Of a DNA stretch of 64,000 nucleotides, positions 50,261 through 61,751 are shown one piece after another (positions within the stretch are counted from its first letter, which is position 1; every line of letters starts with the position of its first letter). Origin of the DNA: Tenrec ecaudatus (taxonomy: Eukaryota; Chordata; Mammalia; Afrosoricida; Tenrecidae); assembly GCF_050624435.1 (NCBI RefSeq), contig NC_134546.1, forward strand, positions 40,999,501-41,063,500. The letters run 5' to 3'. Made by a program: the position numbers and the translations under genes. The notes under the pieces were generated by a model, which was not told where the DNA came from, ran no database searches, and saw only the letters and a list, made by a program, of their open reading frames with translations.

Positions 50261-50440
50261 TCAAGTGAACTGAAGAGTCAGTGAACAAAGAGGAAGACAC
50301 CAAAGAGACAGATTGACACAGTGGCTGCAACAATGGACTCAGACACAGCATGGGGCAGGACCAGGCAGTGTTTCACTCTCTTGTACCTAGGGTCTCCGTC
50401 AGTAGTAGTCAACTCAATGGCACCTAACAACGAGGACGTG
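50261..50440 (+). mobile_element. RTE-class LINE, 3' end piece
   Basis: gacacagtggctgcaacaatg, gtgtttcactctcttgtacc and caactcaatggcacctaacaac form the characteristic RTE1-like 3' end. Confidence 0.82.
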
Positions 50441-51072
50441 GACATTGCTTCCGTCTGCGAAGGATTTATGCACATTCAGAAATAAATATATATTTTAAGA
50501 ACTTTTTCTGGGGCATGGTTCAGTTGACTAAAGAGGCAAAAAACAAAATGAGGAAAAACCACTAAACATTTAGCAACAGAAGTAATGCCCAGGCACTAAC
50601 TCCTCAGTCAAAGAAGTCTTTGCTTGGATGAGAAGAGATTCCTGCCCAAGTACCTTTGAGCAGAATGCAACTGTTCCCAGAGCACCTACTATGCATGGCT
50701 CTGTGCTGGCTGGTCTGGGCCATCCCTCTCCACGGCACTGACCATGTTAGAGTGCTGTGACCCCGCTCTTCAGCTGGCATCCACCCCCACCCCTACCCCA
50801 CTGTGCCCTGGTCCCCAGGACCATGCGCTCTCCAGCGAAGGGATGTGGTCAGGTCATCTTGTATTCCTGGAACATGGCATAAGAAACACAGTAGGTGCAA
50901 TGAATGGTTGTGAAGCCAATCAGAGTTCCCTTAGGAGAACGACAGAGAAGTTGGCACAAATTCTTTGGAACACACACACTCTCTCTCTCTTACGTGAATG
51001 GCTAATGTTAAGTATCAAATAGAAACAATGAAAGCATGGTTTCTTGATTTCTCCTACTGACGCCTCAGGGAA
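50441..51072. other. unassigned sequence
   Basis: A short MIR/L2-like word (agcacctactatgcatggct) occurs at 50680. No gene recognised. Confidence 0.4.
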
Positions 51073-51257
51073 GGAGCCCTGGTGGTGTAAAGGGTTAGGT
51101 GCTTGACTGTTAACTGAAAGGTTGCTGGTTCAAACCTATGCAAAGTCTTGAAGGTCTGCTTCCATAAGGATCACAGTTAGAAAATCCAATGGGACAGTGA
51201 TACTCTGTCCCTTGGGGCTGCTGTGAGGGAAATGAACTTGAAGACACACCATCCAAC
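51073..51257 (+). repeat. AfroSINE copy
   Basis: ggagccctggtggtgtaaag, ggttgctggttcaaacctatg, gtctgcttccataaggatcac, ctctgtcccttggggctgc. Confidence 0.87.
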
Positions 51258-51339
51258 AACAACAGAGGCCCAGGCAGTTCTGGAGTGTTCAGGCCGTTCT
51301 CAGATTGGTCTCTGTCTCCATGTGTGGTCCCCAGCTTCC

Positions 51340-51540
51340 AGTCAAGTTGTTGCTAGGTGCCATCCAGTCTGTTGTGACTTTTAGCCACCCAACTTGCAAC
51401 AATAAGTGCCACAGTCCTGTGCCAACCCCACAACTGTTCCTATGTTTGAGTCTATCGTTGCAGCCACAGTGTCAGTCCATCTTGTCTAGGGCCTTCCTCT
51501 TTTTCTCCACCCCTCTGTTTGACCATGCATGATGTACTTT
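51340..51540 (-). mobile_element. RTE-class LINE 3' end, antisense (left piece)
   Basis: Reverse of the RTE1-like tail: ttgttgctaggtgccatccag, gtcagtccatcttgtctagg, and catgcatgatgt at the break. It continues at 52043. Confidence 0.8.
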
Positions 51541-52042
51541 GTGGTGGTCGCATGATCTGTTTTCAATTTGGAACTTGGGAGTGAGGTGGTGAAGTTTGGC
51601 CTGTCAACCAAGTCTCAGCTTGATGGCCTCATTTGGAGGCACCAGGGAGATGACTGGCTCCCTGGAGGTGAGATACACACTCCCTGTGAGACATTCCTGT
51701 CGAGAAGACACATGGAGCTATGCTAGAGCCCTGAAACTGAAGGAGCCACATGTAGACCCCTGTTAGTGCTGAGATGCTTCCATCACCACTGGATCCACAA
51801 GACTTTCCACCCTCTGACCTGTGATCTTCCTGCTTTCAGTGCCATTGCATGTGTTGCGTGAGTCTGAAGAGGAATTTATAGATTGATATCAGAATTATGG
51901 GCTAATATCAGACTTAGGGACTTGATCTGCCCCAGACTGGGATCTTTTCTCAATATTCAATTGCTCTTGTATATAAAGCTCTTTCTTATACGCATATGAG
52001 TGTCACTGGATTTGTTCCTCTAGTCAACCCAGACTAATACAT
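51541..52042 (-). mobile_element. solo LTR-like element, copy 3, inserted in an RTE element
   Basis: TG at 51541 and ACTAATACA at 52034-52042 give TG...CA ends in both readings. Flanks tactt (51536-51540) and tcctt (52043-52047) are a 5-bp duplication with one change. The reverse body matches copy 1 (ctttgcctgtatcaagct-type order: cacatggagctatgc, gatcttcctgctttcag, gctcttgtatataaagctc). About 500 bp. Confidence 0.75.
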
Positions 52043-52195
52043 CCTTCTTCAGGGACTGGTCTCTCCTGATAACGTGCCCAAAGCATGGGAGACACAAGTC
52101 TCACTAGCCTTGCTTCTAAGGAGCATTCTGGCTCCACTTCTTCCAAGACAGATGTGTTTGTTCTCAGCATTCGTTGCCAGCACCATCAATTCTTC
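52043..52195 (-). mobile_element. RTE-class LINE 3' end, antisense (right piece)
   Basis: cttcttcagggactggtctc, gcttctaaggagcattctgg and cttcttccaagacagatgtg continue the same element after the LTR-like insertion. Confidence 0.8.
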
Positions 52196-52445
52196 TTTGT
52201 GATGAGGCTGGCCTCACTTTGCTTCCTTGCACGGATGGAGTAGCAGCCAAAGATGGAAGCTCACACAACTTGAGACCTGGAGTCATGCAACCTGAAAGAT
52301 TGCTTCCCTCTCCAAGGACCAGTGTGGTGAATCCGCACCCGGGGCTTGCATTTCTTTACTACAAAGTTCTGTCTTACTTAAGGCAGCAGCACACCTAACT
52401 AAACAATGACATTTTCCAACCTCCTTTGCAGATAGTCAAAGTGAA

Positions 52446-52585
52446 CCAAACTCGCTGCCATTGAGTCAATGCTGACTCACTCATAGTGACCAGCCGTGGG
52501 TTTTCGAGACTGTGACTGCTTACGGAAGTAGAAAGCCTGGTCCTGAAGAGTTGCTGTTGGTTTCAAACTGCCGACCATTTGGATC
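52446..52585 (-). repeat. AfroSINE copy, 5' end lost
   Basis: accaaactcgctgccattgag, ccgtgggttttcgagactg, gttgctgttggtttcaaactg. Confidence 0.75.
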
Positions 52586-52857
52586 AATGTATTAAGAGCA
52601 CTGTTGGATGGAACTTCCAAAAAAGTCCTTTACAGGCCCTTTTCCATTTCAGGCGGTGTGACACTTCCTTCTTCCTACCGACACAATGGAGTTTCAGCCT
52701 TCACTGGGTGACCATGAACCTGAAGATGAAAATCATGCTAGGGCTGGTACCCTGGAAAAGAGAGGCACCTGGGACCAGCCAGCCCAAGACTGACTACATC
52801 CAGACTTGATTTACTTGAGAGGCAAGCAAACCCGGATCTTGTTTATGCTACTGCTAC

Positions 52858-52975
52858 ATGGATGAAAGACAGGGCTTTCTACTCCCACAAAGATTTACCG
52901 TCTCGGAGACTCACAAGGGCTGTTCTATCCTGTCCAATAAGGTCACTGTGACTCAATGGCACCCTGTTGGTAACG
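52858..52975 (+). repeat. AfroSINE, 3' half
   Basis: agggctttctactcccacaaag, cgtctcggagactcacaagg, ggtcactgtgactcaatggc; sense 3' half only. Confidence 0.6.
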
Positions 52976-53214
52976 ACCAAAGGCCATTGTTGATGGAAGC
53001 CCTACCATGGGATGAGGGACATAACAATATCCGCCACCCCCCGCCTTTGGAAATTTGCCAGGGGGAGCAGCTTTGGTTATCCCAATGAACAGGAGTCCTG
53101 TTTATGTTTAGTAAGCAAGAGACTTGGATGTCTCCTTCCAGATCTTCCTGAAGCCTGAGTACAAGAAAGACAGCACGATTTTTGTAATTCCTGTGCCTCG
53201 AACCTAATTGTATC

Positions 53215-53250
53215 TCCACTTGATCTTAGCCAGAAAGACCAAGAAGCGAT
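53215..53250 (-). pseudogene. RNU2: U2 snRNA 5' fragment (retroposed)
   Basis: The reverse strand reads ATCGCTTCTTGGTCTTTCTG then GCTAAGATCAAGTGGA, matching the first ~35 nt of U2 snRNA with about four differences. The rest of U2 (branch-point-recognition and Sm regions) is missing, and unrelated sequence follows in the same direction (53100-53214). Truncation rules out a functional snRNA. Confidence 0.8.
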
Positions 53251-54594
53251 AAACCTGTCTCTTACACAGAAACACAATATAGTTTTACTCCTTGAGTTTT
53301 CAGAGGCACCTGATTTTTCAGGAATGCAAGTGCCACATAAAGCAAGGAAACGTTAGATTTTGTCATCGCTGTTGTTTATACCTCTCCTAGGATTTGTTTG
53401 CGATTCACAAAATCCCATCCCTGCTTGCAATCCCGTTGTGTGCAATAGAACACACCTGCATCCATCTATGTTTATAGCAGTCCCATTCACAGAGAATGAG
53501 TACTCAGGACAATGTTGGACTCCTTCACAATCCCTCCGGGTGCTGTTGGACCTAAGCCCTTCCACACGGACATGCTGGATGAGCTGGCTGTCCATTACCC
53601 CCCACTTCTCTCCCTCGGATCTTCCCTGTCAAGCCGTTAGCTGATTTTCTTTTTGAAAAGGTAAGTGAGATGTATGTAGGTTATGTTGTCTATAGATTTT
53701 GTATCAGGATCGTAATGGGGGACATAACACAATATTTGCTCTAGAAATGAAGGGGCAGCTTACTGAACTTGACAGCACCCTTTGTCCTAATGGACACAGA
53801 TGAATACACATCTACCCCTCTGTCCGTCTTCGGTGCTTTGGTGCTAAGAGACAGAAAGGACTGGCAAAAGCGAGCTGCGTGTCCAGGCTCTGCACTTGAA
53901 AACAGAACAGGTGTGATTTTTATACTCATTCCCCAAGAGCCTGGCTTTGGCCTTCAGTGCAGAAGGTGCCTGAGAGGCAAAGTCACTTGAAAGCTAATTC
54001 TCTCTGAGAGAGAAGCATCCATCGTGACCCACCGCTAACAATTCTGTGCACATTTGGGGACTGTCTGTTGACTGGGGGTGGGGGTGGAGGGAGGCAGGGA
54101 CAAGGCACAGTCCTGGGACTTCAGAAAGTCCGGGAGGAAAGGAAAGGTGGGTGGAGAAGCTGCAGTGGCCATCTGGGGGTGGGAGAGGAGTGCCAAGGGA
54201 CACAAAATGGACAGGGACACCGAGCAGTCCTGCCAATCAGCAGGGCCAACCTGACCATTCACCTGGGCCAACTCACTGGTGTGACTGAATGAGCCACATC
54301 TTGCTCTACTTAATTGGAGCAGATAATTGGCGAGCTGGCTTTGTGCACAGGAAATGTGTTCAGAGAGAGTTGGCAGAGTGGGACAGGAAGAGCAGGGCCA
54401 CCTGATTCCACCCTGTGCCAAGGAGGGCGACACAAAGCAGCAGTGTATCCACAAGCCGCGCGCCCCAAGATGCAGGGGGACGGAGGCCCTAAGCCCGTGC
54501 CACCCCTCTGAGCTGCAGCCTGCCCTCCAGAGCGGAGCCTGTGGCGGGGAGCTGAGGGCTGATGGCAGGGGGGCCCTGGGAGTTGCTGTGCCGC
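53251..54594. other. unique sequence, no gene seen
   Basis: A possible L1 relic (ctgcatccatctatgtttatagc) lies near 53457. Open frames at 54000-54600 come from GC-rich DNA and show no domain. Confidence 0.4.
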
Positions 54595-54672
54595 TAAGTG
54601 GCTTTGCCACTTTGGGCAAGGGGTTTCATCCCTGGGCATGTGTTTCCGCATCTGTAAAACAACTGAGAGCCT
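54595..54672 (+). repeat. MIR SINE
   Basis: gccactttgggcaaggggtttc and gtttccgcatctgtaaaac are the MIR core and 3' part. Confidence 0.7.
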
Positions 54673-56701
54673 CAAAAATCTCCTCCCTCCATTCCACCCA
54701 ACCTGAAATGTTGCTTAGATGCCCACTACGCGGCGGGCAGAGCCAGGCCCGCCTGAACCCGATGAGCTCCCCGTGGTGGCTTTGGGAGAAAATAAACAAG
54801 TACAAACAGTCCTGGCTGGAGGGGTTGGACTCTTCACCTTCGCCCCAGATAGGCCTCCCTGTCTCTGCTGGCTGCTGCAGCGACTATCCCGGGGGAGCCT
54901 CCTGCCCCAGCCCTTTGCCCAACTTCCCTCCGAAATCCCCACCCCCCTCCCCAGCTGTTCTGAGATGGCGTTGCCAGGACAACAGAAACCAGACACCAAC
55001 AGAGGTGTCCCTGTTTCTGAGGATGTGCTGAGTGAAGGGTTCGCCTGTTGACAGCCCTGTGACTGCCCTGCCAGGCCTTCTGGGCCAGCTACCTTTTGAA
55101 ATCTTTGTTCTTCGAAAACCGTTTGTCCTAAAATCTGCTCGGGTCCAGAGGGTCGGCCGGCAAGGCCTCCTCCCCCTGCCCCTTTTCCAGCTGGGGGGAC
55201 GGCGGCATCTCGGTGGAAAGCTTGATCTGCGTCTGCCCCTGGCCGCACTGACATGGGACGCCTGTCCTAGGGAGGCCACAAGGAACTGGCCTCCGCTTAC
55301 CCCCATGTGACGGACAGTGACATTTCATGGGGGACATTCTCTGGGCAGCAAAGGTTGTCAGGAGACCGAGTTTACGTCTGTGTGACCCTGGCCAAGTCTC
55401 TTTGCATCCTTACGTGTCAAAGGATTGATGCTGAGAATTCGGTCATGTGCATTCCTGAGGGAAAGCTTCGGACAAATGACCAAACGCACACAGAGTGCCC
55501 GTTTGTAACCTGACAGGATTCTGATTCGTTTCCCGTTCAAGATTCATTCTTCACCATCGGGCAGTGGGGGCAGTGGCTCCGGCGGGCTCTTCCTTGGAGC
55601 CACATCATTTGGCTTAGAACAGTTCATTGAGTAATACCACCACTTATTTTATTTTTAAGAAAGGTTTCGATGAGGAAATGCACCTGTCATTTCCTCAGTG
55701 AGCTCTGAGCTACAGACTCCGTGAACTCATTCGCACAGTGGAAAGAGCGGCTTCGCGGTCGGGAGGCACCCGTCCCCTCCGGCCACCAGCCTGCGGCAGA
55801 CCTATTCAGCAGTCACTGCAAAAGGATGTCTTCCTCGCTGGCCTCGTGTGAGAACTCGGTGAGAGTAGCCAGCCCTTGGAACCCCATCGACATCAAATAC
55901 GTGATCATTGCTATTCATTTGTTTACAGTCTCAAAACCAGATACACACATGCCCGTCGGGGCCGGTTACGAGGGAGCCCAACTCTAGTGGAGATTTAGAA
56001 TTGCTTCACTCTCTAGAGCCTGGGCATGCGAGCCGGCTCTTTAGAGCATGGGTCGTCTGAGCCCTTGAAACATCCCGAGGGCCTCTGCCAGGCCAGCGTG
56101 ACTCAGTTTGCCCCTGACCTCACGCAGTGCAGCCAATCTGGGGAGACAAAACTCACAAATACAGAAAACACTTCAAAAAGATTCTATATGAGTAACTGTG
56201 TTGAGCCGTACAGGTGGGCTTTGGGTTCTGTGATCCCTCTTAAGCAATCTACATATGGGTCTGTACCCCCAAATGCAGAGCCGACAGGAAGAGGAAACAC
56301 GGACAGCTGGCCGCGGAGGAGAGGAAAAGCCAGGCGTGGATGGGCAGCTAGCGGGTGACAGAGAAGAGTCTCATAATACTCTGGGTTGGATGGGCAGAGG
56401 CAACGTGGGCCCCTGAGTCGTACCAGTCACCAGCTGGCCACCTGTCCTTTCTGCCTTGCCATCACACCCCTTGTGAGGAAAAATACTGAGTATCTCTGAA
56501 GATGTGCAAGACGGGTCATCCCACCCTTGCGACACGTGAGCACCGCGGAGACCTTGCTATGCTCTGCCGCCTTTCCCGGGGGACGTCTTTGCTAGCCCAG
56601 TGCCCTCTTCCCCATGGAAGTGCGGCCATTTGTGCAGCGGAGAGAGTCAGGGCCGGCTCCCACAGTGCTGCCAGGGAGGTGCCCGCACACCTGTGGGAAC
56701 A
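54673..56701. other. GC-rich unique sequence with one MIR
   Basis: A weak MIR is at 55355-55440 (gtctgtgtgaccctggccaag). Frames of 100-230 codons occur but overlap one another on both strands and show no family resemblance, so I do not call a gene. Confidence 0.45.
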
Positions 56702-57058
56702 AGCCACCAAGCCGATTCCAACTCACAGTGACTCCTGTGTCAGAGTAGGATGGACAATGACCGTGAGCTTGCAGCTGGAGCCCGGGGGGCTGCATGGTGC
56801 TCTGTGATCCTCCAGCGTCACAGTTGGAGACCACCAGCCGCTCTGCAGGAGAAAGAAGCCCGAGGGGCCAAGTTCTACCTTGTCCTACAGGGTCTCCATG
56901 CATCCATCACAAGGCACTCGATGGCAGTGAGCTTGGTTTGGTTTGATGATCTTCCGGAAGAAGACCGCCAGGACTGACTCCAAAGTGGCCTTGATGAAGA
57001 TTTGAACTGCTAACCTTTCAGTTAATATCTGAGTACATAAATGTCTACCACACCCAGG
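56702..57058. repeat. cluster of three AfroSINE pieces
   Basis: Antisense tail piece at 56702-56748 (ccgattccaactcacagtg); sense 3' half at 56828-56945 (ccaccagccgctctgcagg ... gcagtgagcttggtttgg); antisense head piece at 56960-57058 (ttgaactgctaacctttcag). Confidence 0.6.
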
Positions 57059-57149
57059 GACTGACTCTCTCTCTCCAATTAGGTTCACAAATCTGAGGTG
57101 TGCAGCTGGCTGAGAATGTTCCCTGATACCTCAGCAAGGCACATGCGTG

Positions 57150-57256
57150 TTATCTATATATATATTTTTTCTCACACACACACAGGACAAATGAATTGAT
57201 TATCTATATATGTACATTTGTATATATGTATACTTATATATATATACATACATACA
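57150..57256. repeat. AT/AC-rich low-complexity tract
   Basis: Alternating tata and cacaca runs (tctatatatatattttttc, cacacacacacagg, tatatatatatacatacat). Confidence 0.85.
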
Positions 57257-58110
57257 ATTAATTTGTCCTCCAGAAAAGGAATATACGGTTGAGATGTACA
57301 TGGGGATGGGGGGAGATCAACTAACAGTGAACAAGTTGAGCAAGCATGCATGGGAGGTCCCATGTGCCAAGCGGTCATGTGCTAGCTGGTCCTCGTGGCT
57401 GCTGGGGCCACCTCGGACCCCCTCCATCTCTCCCTCTGCTCGCCAGCGTCCCTCGCCATGCAGAGCACACCCCCTGCCCTGGACCACATGGACTCTGACA
57501 GCAGCCACCTCACCGAGCCCAATTTGTCCAGTTAAAAAAAAAAAACTTTTTGTTATGAATTGGACGAAGGTTCACGGAGCCGATGATCAGTTTTACATTC
57601 CATCATTTATACACATTCGGATTCAACTCATCCATTTCAATCCCTTGTCACCTGTCTGACTTCCTGCATCTCCTGATTCCATGCCTCCTCTTTCCTAGCC
57701 CTGCTGAGCTCGGTCTGGGGGGAGGGGATGTCAATGCCACCCTTTGAGTCTCGGGTGTGCAGATCTCCCTAGGGTTTCCCTCACAGAGCTGTCCATTGCT
57801 TGCCTGGAGGGAGAGCCAAAGGGTAGGGGGGAGAGAACCCTGTTAATTTTGATCGTCTGGACCTACCCCATGCTTCTCTCTCAAACACTGCCCGTGGTGC
57901 TGTGCTGGCCCAGCCCTGGTCCTGGCTGCTGTCTGTGGTGCACCTGATCATGCCCCCTCCCACCAAGACCCCTCTCCACAGAACTGGTTCACCAGCCACC
58001 CCCTTTCTCCCCACCCCCACACAGAATGAGCACAGACACACATGGGGTCCCTTGTACTGCTCCCCATGTTTCTCCTTTCATTCCCCAAAAGCCTTGAATG
58101 AATCCTTAGG
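57257..58110. other. unassigned sequence
   Basis: No gene or clear repeat recognised; a 10-base A-run at 57534. Confidence 0.4.
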
Positions 58111-58268
58111 CAGTGGTTCTCAACCTTCCCAATGCCACGACCCTTTCATAAAGTTCCTCATGTGGTGGTGACCCCCCCAACCATAATATTACTTTCGTTG
58201 CTACTTCATCACTGTCATGCTGCTACTGTTCTGTGAAAGGGTCATGCGACTCCAGAGGGGTCGGGTTG
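58111..58268 (+). mobile_element. SPIN-type hAT element, right end lost
   Basis: CAGTGGTTCTCAACCTTCCC, aatgccacgaccctttcat, cgttgctacttcatcactg and gtgaaagggtcatgcgac. The right inverted end is missing, so no duplication can be tested. Confidence 0.85.
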
Positions 58269-58479
58269 CTTTGGAGTCATCATGCACTGTTGTCTTTCTC
58301 TCCAATCCCAAGTCCAAGCTGCCAAGATCGCTAGGTGGTTTCTATAGCCTTCGGAATGCATCCAGAATCTGCCTGAACTCCCTGCCGCTGCTCCTCCCTC
58401 CCTCCCTCCCAGGCCCTCCTCTCAGACTCGCATGGGGCAAGCGTTGCTGAATAGACACCATCTTCCCCGCTAGTCTCCT

Positions 58480-58640
58480 TAGACCCCAATCACTGGTCAG
58501 CGCAACACAGCAGCCAGGCGACCCTCTCCCCAACACAAGCCAGGTCAGGTCACTCCTCTGCCCCAAACCCTCCAAAGCAGTGGACGCCGGAGGGACTCGT
58601 TCCGGTGCACTTCCCTGCCCAGCTGTGCGTGCTGTGACAT
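58480..58640 (+). repeat. L2 LINE fragment
   Basis: caggtcaggtcactcctctgcc and aaaccctccaaagcagtgg are an internal L2 motif set. Related L2 words resume at 59405-59530, so one L2 copy may be split by the retroposon at 58705. Confidence 0.5.
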
Positions 58641-58704
58641 CACATTGATGGCTTCAAATGGGAGTATTGACGCCACGGAAATGGGCCCATGTGACAAATG
58701 GGGG

Positions 58705-59160
58705 CTTTTTAAATTTTCTTTTTTTAAAAAATCAATTTATTAGGGGCTCATACAACTCTTATCACAATTCATACATATACATACATCAATTGTATAAAGC
58801 ACATCCATACATTCCCTGCCCCAATCATTCTCAAAGCATTTGCTCTCCACTTAAGCCCTTTGCATCAGGTCCTCTTTTTTTTTTCTTCCCCTCCCTCATG
58901 TGCCCTTGGTAATTTATACATCGTTATTTTGTCATATCTTGCCCTATCCGGAGTCTCCCTTCCCCCCCTTCTCTGCTGTCCCTCTCCCAGGGAAGAAGTC
59001 ACATGTGGATCCTTGTAATCAGTTCCCCCTTTCCAACCCACTCACCCTCCACTCTCCCAGCATCACCCCTCACACCCTTGGTCCTGAAGGTATCATCCAC
59101 CCTGGATTCCCTGTGCCTCCCGCCCTCATATGCACCAGTGTACAGCCTCTGCCCTATCCA
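58705..59160 (-). mobile_element. 2-kb retroposon, 5'-truncated copy
   Basis: Reversed last ~455 bp: aatcaatttattaggggctc, tcttatcacaattcatac, atgtggatccttgtaatcag, ctggattccctgtgcctcc. Confidence 0.85.
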
Positions 59161-59404
59161 GCCCGCTTTTTAAATTTTCTTGAGAGCAGTTTACTTGCAC
59201 ACTCAGGCTGTAAGACCAATCCTTCTCTTTTGTCCTAGAAGCCAAAGGCTTTGTGTTTGTCACAAGGCCCTCAGCAGTGGTCTCTGTCCCCTCTCTTCCT
59301 GCCTCCCCACTCCTCCTCCACCGCAAAACTGCCTCTTTGCCCTCCCCTGAGCAATGCACTTCAGGGGGGTTACCAGGACACCGCAGATGTCCCACCCCTG
59401 CTCA

Positions 59405-59530
59405 TTCCCCTCTTCCTTTCAGTCCTGGCTCGGATGTCACCTTCGCCATGAGATCCACCTGGCTGCCTCACTGATTCCAACCCCTCACTCCCTTCTATTT
59501 CCTCCTCCAAGCCTTCTTCACATGCATCTC
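59405..59530 (+). repeat. L2 LINE fragment
   Basis: cttttcagtcctggctcgg-like start, gatgtcaccttcgccatgag and cctcactgattccaacccctc fit the L2 coding 3' region. Confidence 0.5.
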
Positions 59531-59534
59531 TCCA

Positions 59535-59712
59535 AAACCAAACTTGTTGCCGTCAATTTCCAAGCGGGACAATCTCACACGACAGAGCAGAACTGCCTCA
59601 TAGAATTTTCTTGGCTGCAATCTTTACAGACACAAGAAGACACTAGGCCTTTCTTCCTCAGCACCACTGGTGACTTCCCACCTCTAGGCTAATGGTCCAG
59701 TGCCATCCAGGA
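59535..59712 (-). repeat. AfroSINE copy
   Basis: ccaaacttgttgccgtcaat, gacagagcagaactgcctc, taggcctttcttcctcagc, gctaatggtccagtgcc. Confidence 0.7.
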
Positions 59713-59824
59713 CCTCGAATCTACTATTGAATTCATTTATTTCCTATGTTCACTGGCTCTGTTCCGGTGTCCCCGACGTTTCGGCCACCACCTTGAGGGC
59801 AGGGATTTTCTCTCACTCGACTTT

Positions 59825-59990
59825 ATGTTTTTAGAACATTTGTAGGTTTACAAAAACCTGTGCAGAAGATACACGCTCCCAGATACTCTCTATCCCTCGT
59901 GCATGTGGTCCATGCTGTGATCAACACCGTGCATTCCTCCGGTACACTCATTACCGTGGAATAGATAATATTGACGTGGGAGCGAGCCAT
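59825..59990. repeat. old L1-associated repeat, tentative
   Basis: aacatttgtaggtttacaaaaac, gtgatcaacaccgtgcattc and cggtacactcattaccgtgg resemble an old eutherian L1 3' segment. Confidence 0.35.
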
Positions 59991-60074
59991 AGCTAAAGTC
60001 GGAGCTGAGACCAGGGCTCCGTCTTTGTGTTGAACCACCCTGCAGAATGTCCTCTGGTCATCACTATGGTGTCA

Positions 60075-60200
60075 CCCAGAACAGTTGAGGGCAGGGACTG
60101 GGGACTGTTTATTCAGCGACACATCCTAGTGCCAGAACACGGCCTGCCAGGGCACAAGGCACTCAGTGAGCATTTGTGGGTGAAAGGGCTGTTTCTTCAA
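60075..60200 (+). repeat. L2 LINE 3' end
   Basis: gttgagggcagggactgggg, catcctagtgccagaacacgg and ggcactcagtgagcatttg form the usual L2 end. Confidence 0.65.
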
Positions 60201-61356
60201 AGGCACGCCTCCTCTCTAAAGAGTCCCTAACTTCACACTTCCTTCCTCTCCACAAAAGGCCCCACTGCTTTATCCTCGGTTACCATAGAGCTCTCTTTTG
60301 ACTTGTGCCTGCGGAAGCACTTACACTGTGTCATAATGATTTTCTAACTCTCTAGCCCCTGCCAGCAGCAGCCCCCCACTCCCCCTCCCCACCCGGATGG
60401 CTGTCCTGGCACACTGGTCACTCCTTTAGTATCTGCTCCATCAAATATCCATCCGAATGTGCCCATGCGGCATGATCAGCATTCACCTCTCACATCGCTG
60501 GCTTCCCTTCCCCTCTGATCATGGCTCGGCCAGAAAGGCCCCGGGCCGGGAAGGTTGGAAGGTCTCGTCAGGGAGCGGTTGTGTTGGGTGTGGAGAACAC
60601 CACGGTCTTCTGTTTTCCTGGTTCGAAGCAGGCCAGTCTTTATTTTTGCTCATATTAAGCTCCTTCACATATAATCCCAAAGAACCACTGTCCACACACC
60701 CATCCACCCACCCAAGTTACTCCGGACAAAGAAGGGGTGACTAGTCCCTTTTCCCAGCCATCAAGTAAGGAAGAGGAACCCACACCCTAGCTCTGAGCCC
60801 CACGGGAACATGGGATGTCCCAACATGTCCTGCAGAACGACTTAGTAATTTTCCAGTTACTAATTTGCCTTACCTGTTCTGTTCAAACAGGCTAATTGTT
60901 TCTCTCCAAGACTCAGGTGTAGTGGGATGAGGTCACTAGAGACGTGCCTAAACAATTACCAACACTGTTCGTGGATGCCAAACACTAGTAACCAGCTCCT
61001 CCTGGGCCTGTAGGTCTGATTTTATCTTTCCCAAAGCACCTGGAAGCAAATTCGGTGATGGCCCGCCCCCTAGTGGAGAAATGAGATATACCAGCCAGAA
61101 CTCAACTCATGATTATCCCTCAGTAAATAATTTGCGCGTTGAAATAGAAAACAATTACGGGGTTGAAATGCATGGATTTTAATTTTAAAAATGATAGACC
61201 ACGGCAGAGATGAAATAGAAAGAATCGGTCTCTGGAAAAGAGAACATAACTTGGAATTTTCCAAATACTTTCACATTGTATGTTTTACACATTGTCTCTT
61301 CTTGGTTGCCTCCCAATGAACTTTTTTTAAAAAACATGATAGTTTTCAAATATATA
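60201..61356. other. unique sequence, no gene seen
   Basis: No feature I can support. Confidence 0.4.
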
Positions 61357-61751
61357 TGTTATGGATTGAACAATATTCCCCACAACGCTTATTGAAGTCA
61401 TGACCTCTGGGTTGTATGAATGTGCCCTTGTTAGGAAATAGTGTTTTAGAAAGGTGTTCTCAGTTAACTGGAGATGATAGCAGAATAGGATGGCTCCTAA
61501 TCCCATCTGCTGAGTGTCCTTATAAACAGTAGAAGAGAGGCTGTCCGAGGGAAGACAGCCATGGGAAGATATATCCATAAGCCTTGGAGCTGCGAGAGCC
61601 TGGGAGAGAGGCAGGCATCTTCCCCGAGAGTCTTGGAGAGAATGTGGTGGCTCTCTCCCCACCTGCATTTGGACTTCCAGCCTGCAGAACTGGGAGACAC
61701 TAAGTTGGCTGCTGCTGAAAGCCGCCACCTTGTGGTCCTTGTGACACAGCC
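61357..61751 (+). repeat. MLT1/MST-type LTR
   Basis: tgttatggattgaacaatatt, tgtccttataaacagtagaag, gcatttggacttccagcctgc and gaactgggagacactaag in the order of a MaLR LTR. It is followed directly by antisense RTE sequence. Confidence 0.75.

Noticed and set aside
54035-55306. Overlapping frames up to 234 codons on both strands
   Set aside because: They arise in GC-rich DNA, overlap each other, have low-complexity Pro/Ser/Gly content and no recognisable domain or splice context.
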